A stretch of 52,199 nucleotides of DNA from a virus: the IMG/VR virus record IMGVR_UViG_3300046011_003401, positions 1 through 52,199 of that record. One strand, written 5' to 3'. Positions 22,546 through 32,703 of the stretch are shown piece after piece; within the stretch, counting starts at the first letter, position 1, and each line of letters begins with the position of its first letter. The position numbers were made by a program, and so were the translations under genes. The notes beneath the pieces are model-generated. The model worked only from the letters and a program-made list of their open reading frames with translations. It did no database searches and was not told the origin of the DNA.

Positions 22546-25500
22546 TGGCACAAAAAGAAATTATAGGTAGTGGTGGATGTTTTCCACAGTATGCTAAAGT
22601 TCTAACAACTTCTGGGTATAAAAATATATCTGAAATAGTTGTAGGTGATGAAGTAATCTCCTATAATGATACAGGTAGACTAGCTACATCAGTAGTAGAA
22701 GAAGTATTTTTCCATAAAAACAATGAGGTATCAAAATATACTTATTGGGGTGGTGAAATATATGCTACTGCTAATCACTGGGTTTTAAACCAACTTAACT
22801 CATTTTCAGAAATAGGTAATTTATCAACCCATGATTGTTTGGTTGATAGTGATGGTACCCTAAGACCAATGATAGTCTCAGAAGAGGCTGGCATTGAAGA
22901 TGTATATAACCTATCAGTAGTACCAGACCATACTTATATAGTAGATGGTATTCGTGTACATAATGGTGGTGGAGGTAAAGGTGGTGGTGCAAGTCGTCCA
23001 GCAGTAGAAGACCCCAATACATTACGCTCAAAACAATTTGCTAGAGTACTAGACCTAGTTTCCGAAGGGGAAATTGGGGGACTAGTCTCGGGTGATCAAT
23101 CCGTATTTATTAATGATGTACCACTACAAAATGCAGATGGAACCTATAACTTCAGAGATAGTTTTATAGATGTTCGTACAGGTACGCAAAATCAAGCAGT
23201 TATTTCAGATTTAAACTCAGTAGAAAATACTATTAATGTATCAACTAGAGTAGAACGCCCTAAATTATTAGAATCTACATATCCACATGCCACAACAGCA
23301 ACTACAAGTTTAACACTAACTTTAGCTAATCATGGATATTTATCAGGTCAAACTTTATATATAGCTTCTAAAACTGGAACTTTACCAGAAAATATATATA
23401 CAATAAATTCTGTTACTCCGGATACCTATACAATTACAGTTCCAAGTGCAACATATGTTGCTGGAATAGTATATGCCAATGCTAGTTTAGTTAATAATAT
23501 TAAAACCGGAACCCATGCAGCCTCTACTTTAGGAAGTACTAAAACTATAACTAAAACTGCACACGGTTTTCAAGAAGGTGAGTCCATTTATCTATGGGCT
23601 AAAGAAGAGCAAGGTGTTACATATACCATAGGTAAAAAAGGTCGTAGATATACGCCAGCAGGAGATTTCTTTCCACTATGCGTTTATACAGTAAAAACTG
23701 TACCAACCGCTAATACATTCACAGTTTTACTAGATGAACCATTAGCATTGAATGCTTCAAGTGTATTTATGCAAAGAGCAACTGGAACAGTCCGTTCAGT
23801 AACTAACCTAGAAGCAGATGAATGTTATATTACTATGGAAGTACCACAACTTACAGAGCAAGATACAACTACTGGAGATTTACACGGTAGTAAAGTATCC
23901 TTTGTAATTAATGTAAAAAATAGCGAACCTTATTCTAAATATGAAAGAGTAGGATTAAGTTATAATACTAAAAATAATGGTACATTGTCTGGTACCGAAG
24001 TTACAATACGTGATTTAGGTACTTACAATAGTACTTCAGGTAGTAGTTCAGTATTATACGCAACACCACCACCAGATGCTAATTCTGGTACAATGTATAT
24101 GTATGGAAATACAAATAGAAGACAATCAGTAGCTATAAAAGGTTATTCAGTATATACCGAAACAGAGGATGCAATAGCAAGTCAACTGGTACTTGGTTGG
24201 AGAACAACTAGTAATAAACAACAAAATATTTCTATAGGAGTATATAAACGTTTAGTTGGTGCCACTAATTGGGAAATACATGCTACAGTAGCATTTACTG
24301 GTAAGAATGAAACCAGAACAACTGCTTCCCAAGGTTTTGGTATTACTAATTCAGTATCTGTGCCAGTTTACACTACTAAAACAGTATTAGTTGAGCATAC
24401 TTTAGCTATTTATGAATATAAGTGCGAAGTTATTGGAGTTGCACAAGGATTATTTGGTTTTACAAATAGATCCTATACCGTTGCTTTCGATACCTTGGGG
24501 GTAATAGAGGGTAAAACATTAGCTAAATATCAACGTGGTTATACAGTACCTTTAAGGGGTGAAGGTCCTTGGCAAGTACAGGTAATCAGAGTAGAAGAAG
24601 AATCAGTAAAAGCAAGTATTTCAAACGAACTATATTGGAGTACATATACTGAAGTAGTAAAAGCTAAGTTAAACTATCCAAATAGTGCTATGATGTATTG
24701 TGCTATAGATGCTGAACAATTTTCAAGTATACCATCAAGATCTTATGAAATATATGGTATCAAATGCAAAATTCCATCAAACTACGACCCACTTAATAGA
24801 ACCTATACAGGTTTTTGGGATGGTACATTTGTAGTAGATTGGACCGATAATCCTGCCTGGGTATTTTATGATTTAATAACAAATACAAGGTATGGTTTAG
24901 GAGATATAGTAACTGGTAGTTTAGTAGATAAATGGACACTATATTCAATTGCTCAATATTGTGATGGTTCCGTACCTACTGGTTTGGGTATTTCTGGTGT
25001 AGTAGTAGGTTCAATATCTGGAACTACTTTAACTATAACTAACCGAAAAAATCTATCCTCTATAGGAGTAGGTTCTATAGTTACTGGTTTTGGTATAGAA
25101 GAATGTACTATTACTGCACTAGGAACAGGTACCGGAGGTATAGGTACATATACTATTAGTAAAGCGCAATCAGTGCCAGTAGGTTCATCTATTAATATTA
25201 TCATTGATGATGTAGAACCTAGATTTACTTGTAATTTATATTTACAAACCCGAGAAGACGCATATAAAGTAGTATCTAATCTAGCCTCTATATTTAGAGG
25301 TATGGTATTTTGGTCTACTGGTTTAGTTACTGCATCTCAAGATTCTCCTAAATCTGTAGATGCTATATATACAGCTGCTAATGTTATAGATGGTACTTTT
25401 ACATATACTGGTACATCGGCTAAAACGCGTCATAACGTAGTATTAGTTTCTTGGAATAATCCTAAAAATGGTTATGCTATTGAAGTAGAGTATGTACAAG

Positions 25501-28500
25501 ATGAGGCTTCTATATTACAAAATGGTATTATACAAACTGAACTATCTGCCATGGGTTGTACCTCTCAAGGACAAGCCCATAGACTTGGTAAGTGGTTACT
25601 ATATACAGAACAATATGAAACTGAAACCGTATCTTTCAAAACAGGTTTAGATGGATTACTTTGTCAACCAGGTGATGTAATCCAAACCCAAGATCCTTTT
25701 AGATCTGGAATTAGACTGGGTGGAAGAGTAGCTGCTGTACAATATAATACTGGTACTAATGTAATAGTAACTGTTGATAATCCTATAAAATTTACAACAG
25801 GTAAAACATATACTGCACTATTTACAAAAGATGACGGTACAGTTATAAGTTTACCATTATCTAACATATCAAATAATCAAAATCAAATAGACCTAATAGT
25901 TAATACAACGCAATCTTTTATTATTCCAGTAGGTTCAGTATGGATAGTATCAGTTAGTGATTTAGCACTACAATCTTGGAGAGTAGTATCAATATCAGAA
26001 CCTTCAAAAGGTGTTATGGGTATTACTGCTTTAAGCTATAATGAAGAGAAATTTAATAATATAGAATATAATCATAGACTACAACCAAAGAAAATAAATA
26101 CACAAACATTAGTTCCAGAACCAGTAGAAAATATTACTATTACAGAACATATGTATTTAATAGCACCGCAAGTACTAAGTAATATATTATCTATTTCATG
26201 GGAAAGCCCAGATACTACTATAGATACTTATCAGGTAACTTATAAAAATATAACTACAAATAGCAATGAAGTAGTAGTATATAGTAATTTACCAAATATA
26301 GAAATATCTTCTATCTCAGAAGCAGAATATACTATATCAGTACAAGCTATAAATTCTTTAGGTACTAAATCACAAAAAACTGAAGTAAATCATGTAGTAG
26401 TAGGTAAAACAGTAAATCCAGCAGATATAACTAATTTTAATTCTAGTCTAGCAAATGATGGGCTAACATTAAGTTGGTCAGCGGTGCCAGATTTAGATAT
26501 TGAATACTATGAGATTCGTTATGGTACATGGGGTTTAGATTCTGCAAATGCTGCTATATATCGTGGTAAAGATACTCAAGTAACTTTATCAACAAAAACT
26601 TATGTATCTGGAAAAACTCATTTATTTTATATAAAAGCTAAAGATACTTCTGGTAATTGGTCTGCTTCATATACATTATCAGGTAGTTTAATAGATAATA
26701 CAACAGCAAAAATACTTCTTACAAAAACTCCAGCACCTGCTATATTACCAATACTAGTAACTAATTCTGTTTCAAGTGTTAGTAATATAATAGCTTTGCC
26801 AAATCCAGCAACTAATGCGCAGCTTTCATTAAATGGTAATATTCTTAAAGTATCTTGGTCTGCACCAGTAGTAAATAGTAATAATATTTCTACATATGGT
26901 TATAGAATTTTTGTTACATCCAACGGTGTAGAATCAGCTGTAGCAGAAGTAACCGGTACATCATATGAATATTTATGGTTAGATAATATACTATCAAAAA
27001 CTTTCAGAATAGAAACTATTGATAATAGTGGGCAATCAAGTTTACCAGACTTATCAATTTCAAAAACATTTACACTACCAAATCAAGTAAATGGAATAAC
27101 CAGTACATTTTCAGCAAATAAATTAACTTTAAAATGGACAGCACCGGTAGTAGATTCTACAGATGCAGCAACTAAACTATATAGAATATATATAGATTCA
27201 GTGGCCATTGCCGAAGTAACTGGTACTACATATGAGTATACTTGGGCAGATAAAAATCTATCTAGAACATTTTCAATAGAAACAGTAGATATAATAAATA
27301 ATGTATCTCCAAGAGCTTCCGTAACTATTCCTGTATTAGTACCAGCAGCTCCAACTGGATTAACAAATACTTTAACAGGCACAACATTAAGATCTACTTG
27401 GAATCATTCAGTATTAGCAAGCAATAGTTTCCCAATAGCTAAATATAATATATATTTTGGTGATGTGGGAAATCCTATTAAAATAGGGGAAACTGTTGCT
27501 AATTCGTATTCTTTGGAATGGACTTATGGTGCAGGGACAAAAGCCATACATATTGAAGCAGTAGATATTAATGGTAATGTATCAAATACTAGAACTACAG
27601 TAACAACTGCTATAGTACCGCCTAATGCACCTAGTAATATATCGGCAACTATGAAAGAAAGTAAATTATTATTTTCATGGAATCCTGCAACTACTGCAAT
27701 CAATTCTTTACCTATCGAATACTATGAATTACGTGAAGGTGGAACAACTTGGGAAAATGCTACATTTGTAGCTAATATTCCTGCTTCTATTAATATACTA
27801 CAGTATTTATATGGTATAACTAATGTAACAGAGTTATCAACTGTACCGGTAGGTACATTAAAGTATAATCAGGCAAAAGTTTTTAGAATAGCATCAAAAG
27901 ATACTTTTGGTCTAGCTTCTACTACTCAAACAACTGTATCAGTAACTTTAACTAAGCCAAGTGCTATAAATAGTTTAAATGTAAATATTGTAGGTCAATT
28001 TATTAATGCAGCCTGGACTTCTATTATTACAGGCACTTTACTAGATGTATTTACTTTACCTATTGATAGATATGAAATTCGTGCAACCCGATCTGCTAAC
28101 GTAGATGAAACTGCATGGAATAATGCCACATCTTTAGCTTCATTAAGCGGTTCAGCAATAGCACTAGACCCTCCAATTAATCCCAGCGTAGATCCTTTAA
28201 ATAATGCCGATGGAACATGGTACTATTTAATAAGAGCATACGATTCGTTTAATACAGCAGGGGCTTTAGCAAATAAACAACTAACTATAACTAAACCAAC
28301 TAAACCACTTAATTTCTTTAATAAAGTTATTGATAATAATATACTATTAAACTGGGAAGATTCAGCGCAACATAGTTTCCCTATAGCTACATTTATGTTA
28401 AAGAAATCTTTTAGTCCATTAGCAACATATACTCAAGCAGAAACTATTGGTACTAAGTCAGGTAATTTTACTACAGTATTTGAAGAAACCTCTGGAAACT

Positions 28501-29627
28501 TCACTTACTTTTTAGTTGCCATAGATACAGCAGGTAATATTAGTGATATGTCTCATACAAATGCTGTTGTAAATCAACCACCAGATTATGTACTAACTGG
28601 TGATATTTACCGAGATAACTTTAATGTAACAACTTATGGTTCTAATACAGTAACTTCTACTAGAACTAATATAGTTAAATCCGATGCTTTAGGTACTACA
28701 GGTATTAATAAGCTTATTGGTCCTATGAGCCCTACTCAAACTTTTGAGACTCATTTTACTGGTAATTCTTGGACAATTATACAAGATCAACCAAATGCCG
28801 GATATCCTATATATGCACAACCATCAACAAATACTGGTACTTTAACAGAAGTTATTGACTATGGCATTATTTTTAATACCAATCAATATGTATCAATAGC
28901 TACTGATATATCTAATATATCTGGTACAACTGGTACATATCAAGTTATATTAAGTACAAGTACTGATGGTATTACATATACCTCTGCAAGTTCAGCAGTA
29001 CAACCAGGAACCAACATTAATACAACTTTCGGTGTATTTGCAAGTAGTTTTAGATATGTTAAAGTTGAGATAATTTTAAACTCTAATACTACTGGTATTG
29101 ACTTACTTCGTATCAATGATTACAGATTAAAATTAAGTATTAAATATACTAATGATGGTGGTAGTGGTCAAGTATCAGATAATGGAATCTATCAAATAAA
29201 TCTATCGGGTAGTGGAAGTGGTTATACCTCAATTCCTACAGTAACAATAGGTGGAAATGGTACTGGTGCTAAAGCTAGAGCAATTATATCTGGTGGAACG
29301 GTTACTGGTATTGAGGTAACTAACTCAGGTTCCGGCTATACCAGCATACTTCCAGCTAATATTACTATTACTGGCGGTGGCGGTGGCGGTGCTGTAGTTG
29401 CTTCAATCGTTAAAACATCCGCAACTTCAGGAACTATAGTTGCATTTAATTATGATTATTTAGATGTCAGTGGAATACAAATAACTTATGGTGGTACAAC
29501 ACCGGGAATAGCTATCTATGATTTTGTAGATACTACATATCCTAAGTTTTTTAGAGTATTATTATTTAATAATTCTGGTACTCCTATAACTGGTAACTTT
29601 TCATGGTCTGCAAAAGGAACAATATAA
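22545..29627 (+). CDS. Tail tip / central fibre protein (gpJ-like) with N-terminal Hint domain
   Basis: This 2360-aa protein is the lambda gpJ homologue, the tail tip hub and host-recognition protein. Residues 1-11 (MAQKEIIGSGG) and 141 on (GGGGKGGGASRPAVEDPNTL) are the Gly-rich N terminus of gpJ, here split by a 129-aa Hint domain (12-140). After it come RSKQFARVLDLVSEGEIGGL and the hub domains, then a run of FN3-like beta domains (about residues 1200-2000, including near-repeats TSYEYLWLDNILSKTF and TTYEYTWADKNLSRTF), and a C-terminal Gly/Ser-rich segment with GSGYTSIPTVTIGG and GSGYTSILPANITI. It is about twice the length of lambda gpJ. Host-binding specificity probably lies at the C terminus. 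Confidence 0.92.
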   Translation: MAQKEIIGSGGCFPQYAKVLTTSGYKNISEIVVGDEVISYNDTGRLATSVVEEVFFHKNNEVSKYTYWGGEIYATANHWVLNQLNSFSEIGNLSTHDCLVDSDGTLRPMIVSEEAGIEDVYNLSVVPDHTYIVDGIRVHNGGGGKGGGASRPAVEDPNTLRSKQFARVLDLVSEGEIGGLVSGDQSVFINDVPLQNADGTYNFRDSFIDVRTGTQNQAVISDLNSVENTINVSTRVERPKLLESTYPHATTATTSLTLTLANHGYLSGQTLYIASKTGTLPENIYTINSVTPDTYTITVPSATYVAGIVYANASLVNNIKTGTHAASTLGSTKTITKTAHGFQEGESIYLWAKEEQGVTYTIGKKGRRYTPAGDFFPLCVYTVKTVPTANTFTVLLDEPLALNASSVFMQRATGTVRSVTNLEADECYITMEVPQLTEQDTTTGDLHGSKVSFVINVKNSEPYSKYERVGLSYNTKNNGTLSGTEVTIRDLGTYNSTSGSSSVLYATPPPDANSGTMYMYGNTNRRQSVAIKGYSVYTETEDAIASQLVLGWRTTSNKQQNISIGVYKRLVGATNWEIHATVAFTGKNETRTTASQGFGITNSVSVPVYTTKTVLVEHTLAIYEYKCEVIGVAQGLFGFTNRSYTVAFDTLGVIEGKTLAKYQRGYTVPLRGEGPWQVQVIRVEEESVKASISNELYWSTYTEVVKAKLNYPNSAMMYCAIDAEQFSSIPSRSYEIYGIKCKIPSNYDPLNRTYTGFWDGTFVVDWTDNPAWVFYDLITNTRYGLGDIVTGSLVDKWTLYSIAQYCDGSVPTGLGISGVVVGSISGTTLTITNRKNLSSIGVGSIVTGFGIEECTITALGTGTGGIGTYTISKAQSVPVGSSINIIIDDVEPRFTCNLYLQTREDAYKVVSNLASIFRGMVFWSTGLVTASQDSPKSVDAIYTAANVIDGTFTYTGTSAKTRHNVVLVSWNNPKNGYAIEVEYVQDEASILQNGIIQTELSAMGCTSQGQAHRLGKWLLYTEQYETETVSFKTGLDGLLCQPGDVIQTQDPFRSGIRLGGRVAAVQYNTGTNVIVTVDNPIKFTTGKTYTALFTKDDGTVISLPLSNISNNQNQIDLIVNTTQSFIIPVGSVWIVSVSDLALQSWRVVSISEPSKGVMGITALSYNEEKFNNIEYNHRLQPKKINTQTLVPEPVENITITEHMYLIAPQVLSNILSISWESPDTTIDTYQVTYKNITTNSNEVVVYSNLPNIEISSISEAEYTISVQAINSLGTKSQKTEVNHVVVGKTVNPADITNFNSSLANDGLTLSWSAVPDLDIEYYEIRYGTWGLDSANAAIYRGKDTQVTLSTKTYVSGKTHLFYIKAKDTSGNWSASYTLSGSLIDNTTAKILLTKTPAPAILPILVTNSVSSVSNIIALPNPATNAQLSLNGNILKVSWSAPVVNSNNISTYGYRIFVTSNGVESAVAEVTGTSYEYLWLDNILSKTFRIETIDNSGQSSLPDLSISKTFTLPNQVNGITSTFSANKLTLKWTAPVVDSTDAATKLYRIYIDSVAIAEVTGTTYEYTWADKNLSRTFSIETVDIINNVSPRASVTIPVLVPAAPTGLTNTLTGTTLRSTWNHSVLASNSFPIAKYNIYFGDVGNPIKIGETVANSYSLEWTYGAGTKAIHIEAVDINGNVSNTRTTVTTAIVPPNAPSNISATMKESKLLFSWNPATTAINSLPIEYYELREGGTTWENATFVANIPASINILQYLYGITNVTELSTVPVGTLKYNQAKVFRIASKDTFGLASTTQTTVSVTLTKPSAINSLNVNIVGQFINAAWTSIITGTLLDVFTLPIDRYEIRATRSANVDETAWNNATSLASLSGSAIALDPPINPSVDPLNNADGTWYYLIRAYDSFNTAGALANKQLTITKPTKPLNFFNKVIDNNILLNWEDSAQHSFPIATFMLKKSFSPLATYTQAETIGTKSGNFTTVFEETSGNFTYFLVAIDTAGNISDMSHTNAVVNQPPDYVLTGDIYRDNFNVTTYGSNTVTSTRTNIVKSDALGTTGINKLIGPMSPTQTFETHFTGNSWTIIQDQPNAGYPIYAQPSTNTGTLTEVIDYGIIFNTNQYVSIATDISNISGTTGTYQVILSTSTDGITYTSASSAVQPGTNINTTFGVFASSFRYVKVEIILNSNTTGIDLLRINDYRLKLSIKYTNDGGSGQVSDNGIYQINLSGSGSGYTSIPTVTIGGNGTGAKARAIISGGTVTGIEVTNSGSGYTSILPANITITGGGGGGAVVASIVKTSATSGTIVAFNYDYLDVSGIQITYGGTTPGIAIYDFVDTTYPKFFRVLLFNNSGTPITGNFSWSAKGTI
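22578..22964 (+). other. Hint / bacterial-intein-like domain inside gpJ
   Basis: Residues 12-140 of gpJ carry all Hint splicing blocks: first residue C12 (CFPQYAKVLT), GDEVISY, block B TxxH (T75, H78 in ATANHWVL), and the C-terminal VVPDHTYIVDGIRVHN ending His-Asn (H139, N140). The next residue is Gly, not Cys, Ser or Thr, so a normal intein splice lacks its second nucleophile. This pattern resembles bacterial-intein-like domains, which cleave or splice by alternative steps. There is no homing endonuclease insert. Removal would restore a continuous Gly-rich N terminus like ordinary gpJ. Confidence 0.85.
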
Positions 29628-29630
29628 AAT

Positions 29631-31190
29631 ATGCCATCAGCTAATTGGAATCTACCGACCCTAACTAGTACCTACTCCAACTTTGTATCAGAACTAAATT
29701 CTAAATTAGATGATTTAGCACTAGGTTTAGATACTACACCTACTAACCTTCCCACTGGAGCAATCCAGTGGAAGGGGGCTAGTAATAAGTGGCAAAAGTG
29801 GAGTGGTACAGCATGGGCCGATCTTTCAAGTACTTATGCAATAAATGTAAGTACAGCAAATTCATGGAGTACTCCAAGAACTATTGCACTAACAGGTGAT
29901 GTTACTTACTCTACTACTATTAATGGTAGTGCCAATGTAACATCAGCCGCAACTTTAGCAACTGTGAATGCTGCAGTGGGTACCTATGGTTCCACTACAG
30001 TAGTACCAGTAATTACAGTAAATGCTAAAGGTTTAATAACTAATGTAAGCTCAGCAAGTCTAGCAAGCATGGCTACTCAAGCTGCATCATCAGTAGCAAT
30101 TACTGGAGGTACATTAGCTGGAATTACATCCCTTAATATACCTACAGGAGCTGGATCTACTTCCGAAGGTTTAGTTCAATGGGACACAGTTAATGATAAA
30201 TTAACTATTGGAACAGGAGCAGCTACTAAAACTTTTGTAGATTTAGATTCTGCTCAAAGTTTAAGTGGTAAACTCTTTGTAACTCAAGTTGCTGGTAATA
30301 GTAGTTTGCTACCAGCAACAACAGAGTTTGTAACTACTGCTAATAATTTAAAAGCTAATCTAGCTAGTCCTAGTTTTACAGGTACTCCAGTAGCACCTAC
30401 CCCACCAATCTTAGATAATACTACTAAGATTGCTACTACTGCATATGTTAATGCCAATGCCTTAATGTTGCAAGCAGACATTGGAGCGAGTATAAATTTA
30501 GATACTAGAACCAGTAATGGTGTATTTCATCAACCAACAGCTGCAAATGCTACAGTTTTATTAAATTATCCAGTAGCTTTAGCAGGTAAATTAGAGGTAT
30601 ATGTAAATGCAACTATAAATGCAGTCTATCAATACTATCATGTAGCTAATACTACGGATATTTATGTTAGAGCTAAACTTGGTGTAGGTGCTTTTACTAG
30701 TTGGAGCAGGTTGGCAAAAACTACAGATACTGTAACTGCAGCAACTTCTACAACCCATATTTTGGGTGGTGCTGCCAATCGAATAGTAGTTCAGTCTGGT
30801 GTAGGTAGTACTGGATTTGTAGCTGCTCCAACTATAACAAATACTTCTGTAATTTGGAATGGTTCATCCCTAGGTTGGGGTAATCCCCTAGCTACTGGTA
30901 TTTTAGGTGGTGCTAATAATCGCATAGTATTTCAATCAGGCGTAGATACTACTAGTTTTGTAGCAGCACCAACTATAGCAAATACAGCATTGATTTGGAA
31001 TGGTTCATCACTGGGTTGGGGTAGTAGTAAGGCAACAGTAGCAGATGATACTATGTATGAAAATGCTCAAACAATACTTTCATCCTATTCTATAACATTT
31101 GGAAAATCTGCTATGTCAGTAGGACCTATTACTATAGATTCAAATGTTACAGTTACAATTCCTAGTACATCACGATGGGTAATATTATAA
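29631..31190 (+). CDS. Tail fibre with pyocin-knob-like segment
   Basis: This 519-aa fibre protein has an N-terminal attachment region (ANWNLPTLTSTYSNFVSELN, then AIQWKGASNKWQKWSGTAWA), stf-like repeats (LTGDVTYSTTINGSANVTSA; YGSTTVVPVITVNAKGLITN) and LDNTTKIATTAYVNANA. A pyocin-knob-like stretch follows (VFHQPTAANATVLLNYPVAL, near residues 300-365), then two repeats containing HILGGAANRIVVQSG and GILGGANNRIVFQSG. The C-terminal cap GPITIDSNVTVTIPS ending RWVIL is shared with the fibre at 41711-42802. It follows gpJ by 3 bp with no strong ribosome site, so translation may be coupled. Likely role: receptor binding. Confidence 0.8.
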   Translation: MPSANWNLPTLTSTYSNFVSELNSKLDDLALGLDTTPTNLPTGAIQWKGASNKWQKWSGTAWADLSSTYAINVSTANSWSTPRTIALTGDVTYSTTINGSANVTSAATLATVNAAVGTYGSTTVVPVITVNAKGLITNVSSASLASMATQAASSVAITGGTLAGITSLNIPTGAGSTSEGLVQWDTVNDKLTIGTGAATKTFVDLDSAQSLSGKLFVTQVAGNSSLLPATTEFVTTANNLKANLASPSFTGTPVAPTPPILDNTTKIATTAYVNANALMLQADIGASINLDTRTSNGVFHQPTAANATVLLNYPVALAGKLEVYVNATINAVYQYYHVANTTDIYVRAKLGVGAFTSWSRLAKTTDTVTAATSTTHILGGAANRIVVQSGVGSTGFVAAPTITNTSVIWNGSSLGWGNPLATGILGGANNRIVFQSGVDTTSFVAAPTIANTALIWNGSSLGWGSSKATVADDTMYENAQTILSSYSITFGKSAMSVGPITIDSNVTVTIPSTSRWVIL

Positions 31191-31205
31191 CTTATAATAT
31201 AAGTT
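31189..31205 (+). terminator. Weak hairpin before promoter P4
   Basis: AACTTATAATATAAGTT is a short palindrome that overlaps the fibre stop region, followed by GGGGG, not a T run. Similar punctuation elsewhere has a strong terminator; here it is degenerate, so readthrough into the next block is likely. Confidence 0.3.
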
Positions 31206-31225
31206 GGGGGTAAATATTTTTATCC

Positions 31226-31263
31226 TTGACTTAAAGTACCATAGCTGTTATAATTAATAAAAT
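31226..31263 (+). promoter_or_regulatory. Late-type promoter P4 (conserved family)
   Basis: TTGACT (31226-31231), 17 bp, TATAAT (31249-31254), N3, TAAAAT (31258-31263). It drives the small appendage genes starting at 31280. Confidence 0.8.
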
Positions 31264-31279
31264 CAAAAAAGGATAAATC

Positions 31280-31714
31280 ATGGCAGGAACGGTAATAGCA
31301 GATATAGTACAAGCGGCTTCAACAAGCCAATTAAATATTAAAAATGGCGTTGCATTAACTCCGCCTACAATTGCTGATGTCAATAATGTGCAAATAGGTA
31401 CATTCTGTCGTGCTTGGATAAATTTTAACGGCACAGGTACTCCAGCCGCAAGGGCTTCATTCAATGTAAGCTCTATTACTGATAATGGAGTTGGTACATA
31501 TACAGTTAATTTCACAAACGCAATGCCAGACATAAATTTTGCTTGTGTTGGTGCTTGTGCATCTTTAACTGCACGAAATGGTATGACTGTTCAAATCACC
31601 AGACAAAATGCTACTACTGTTGCAAATACAACAACTACTCAAAGAATTTGGGTGGTAGATGATGCAGGTAATAATGGCGATGTGGATCATGTTAGTGTTG
31701 CATTTTTTAGATAA
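31280..31714 (+). CDS. Small tail appendage protein, beta-rich (144 aa)
   Basis: The product resembles short phage fibre-tip modules: VQIGTFCRAWINFNGTGTPA (about residues 35-55), ARASFNVSSITDNGVGTYTV and NFTNAMPDINFACVGAC. This AWINFNGTG...SSITDNGxGxYTVNFxxAMPD pattern is common in phage tail fibre C-terminal domains. It is first in a string of three short genes that share the leader GGATAAATCATGGC. It may be a modular receptor-binding tip, swapped between phages; function is inferred from pattern. Confidence 0.7.
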   Translation: MAGTVIADIVQAASTSQLNIKNGVALTPPTIADVNNVQIGTFCRAWINFNGTGTPAARASFNVSSITDNGVGTYTVNFTNAMPDINFACVGACASLTARNGMTVQITRQNATTVANTTTTQRIWVVDDAGNNGDVDHVSVAFFR

Positions 31715-31723
31715 GGATAAATC

Positions 31724-32317
31724 ATGGCTTCAGTAGTTATTAGTGGTGATACAAGCGGTTCAGTTACATTATCTGCACCGACAGTAGCAGGTTCATCAAC
31801 ACAGACCTTGGTTGCGGCAACAGGCACATTAGCACCATTAGTGCATGGTACAACAATAGCAGCTGCTGGGCAAACAAGTATAGACTTCACCGGCATACCA
31901 AGCTGGGTAAAACGAGTTACTGTAATGTTTCAAGGATTATCTACAAATGGTACTTCACCCGTGCGTATTAGAATTGGACGCACTACTTTAGTTACAACTG
32001 GATATGTGGGTGGAATGATTACATACAATACAAACTCTTTGGAAGGCAGTGGTGCAGTAACGGATGGCTTTCCTGTGGACATTGCCAATGCTAGTTCGTC
32101 TGCGACAACTGCTAGGCATGGGCTTGTAACAATAACTAACATAAGCGGGAATTCGTATGTCGCAACAAGCGTTATTGGTTTTTCACCAGGCGGTTTGGTA
32201 GGAGCTAATGGTGGTAGCAGTGTTACTGCTAACGGAGTTATAGATAGACTAAGTATTACCACAGTAATCGGCACTCAAACATTTGACGCTGGTTCAATCA
32301 ACATAATGTACGAATAG
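31724..32317 (+). CDS. Small tail appendage protein, beta-rich (197 aa)
   Basis: The N terminus (ASVVISGDTSGSVTLSAPTV, then GSSTQTLVAATGTLAPLVHG) is typical of phage fibre adaptors. The rest is Thr/Ser/Gly-rich beta (TSIDFTGIPSWVKRVTVMFQ; ISGNSYVATSVIGFSPGGLV), resembling fibre C-terminal domains that pack as trimers. It uses the same GGATAAATCATGGC leader as its neighbours, with its stop abutting the next leader. Likely a virion appendage; target unknown. Confidence 0.65.
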   Translation: MASVVISGDTSGSVTLSAPTVAGSSTQTLVAATGTLAPLVHGTTIAAAGQTSIDFTGIPSWVKRVTVMFQGLSTNGTSPVRIRIGRTTLVTTGYVGGMITYNTNSLEGSGAVTDGFPVDIANASSSATTARHGLVTITNISGNSYVATSVIGFSPGGLVGANGGSSVTANGVIDRLSITTVIGTQTFDAGSINIMYE

Positions 32318-32325
32318 GATAAATC

Positions 32326-32694
32326 ATGGCAGTTACAATAGACGGAAGTGCAAATACTATTAGTGCAAGAGCAACATTAGGTGCTACCAGTATATCTTGG
32401 ACTAACCTTATAACTCGATCTGTAAATACTTGGTATAGTCCAACAGTAGATTCTTATGTTACTGTAAGAGGGCTAGGTTCGTTTAGAAATGGATTAGATG
32501 TTTTAGCTGGTTCAAGCACTACGGTAAATACCATGATTGCAACATTAGGTGATGATATAAATAATAATACAAAAGGATTTTCATTCGGGTTTCCTGTAAA
32601 AGCTGGCGCATTTTATTTTATTCGCTCACCATCTACTTTTGTAGGAACTGATGCTTTTGAAACTGTAAATATTTATGAAGCGCCTATGTCATAA
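32326..32694 (+). CDS. Small tail appendage protein (122 aa)
   Basis: Begins AVTIDGSANTISARATLGAT and ends FETVNIYEAPMS, with a beta-rich body (WYSPTVDSYVTVRGLGSFRN). It is third in the run of short genes with the GGATAAATCATGGC leader. It shares style but no clear sequence with the first two. A virion appendage or fibre tip is likely from context. No specific family is recognised. Confidence 0.55.
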   Translation: MAVTIDGSANTISARATLGATSISWTNLITRSVNTWYSPTVDSYVTVRGLGSFRNGLDVLAGSSTTVNTMIATLGDDINNNTKGFSFGFPVKAGAFYFIRSPSTFVGTDAFETVNIYEAPMS

Positions 32695-32703
32695 GGATAA
32701 ACA

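Noticed and set aside
22578-22964. A standard splicing intein with homing endonuclease
   Set aside because: The +1 residue is Gly, not Cys, Ser or Thr, and there is no endonuclease domain; described as Hint/intein-like instead.
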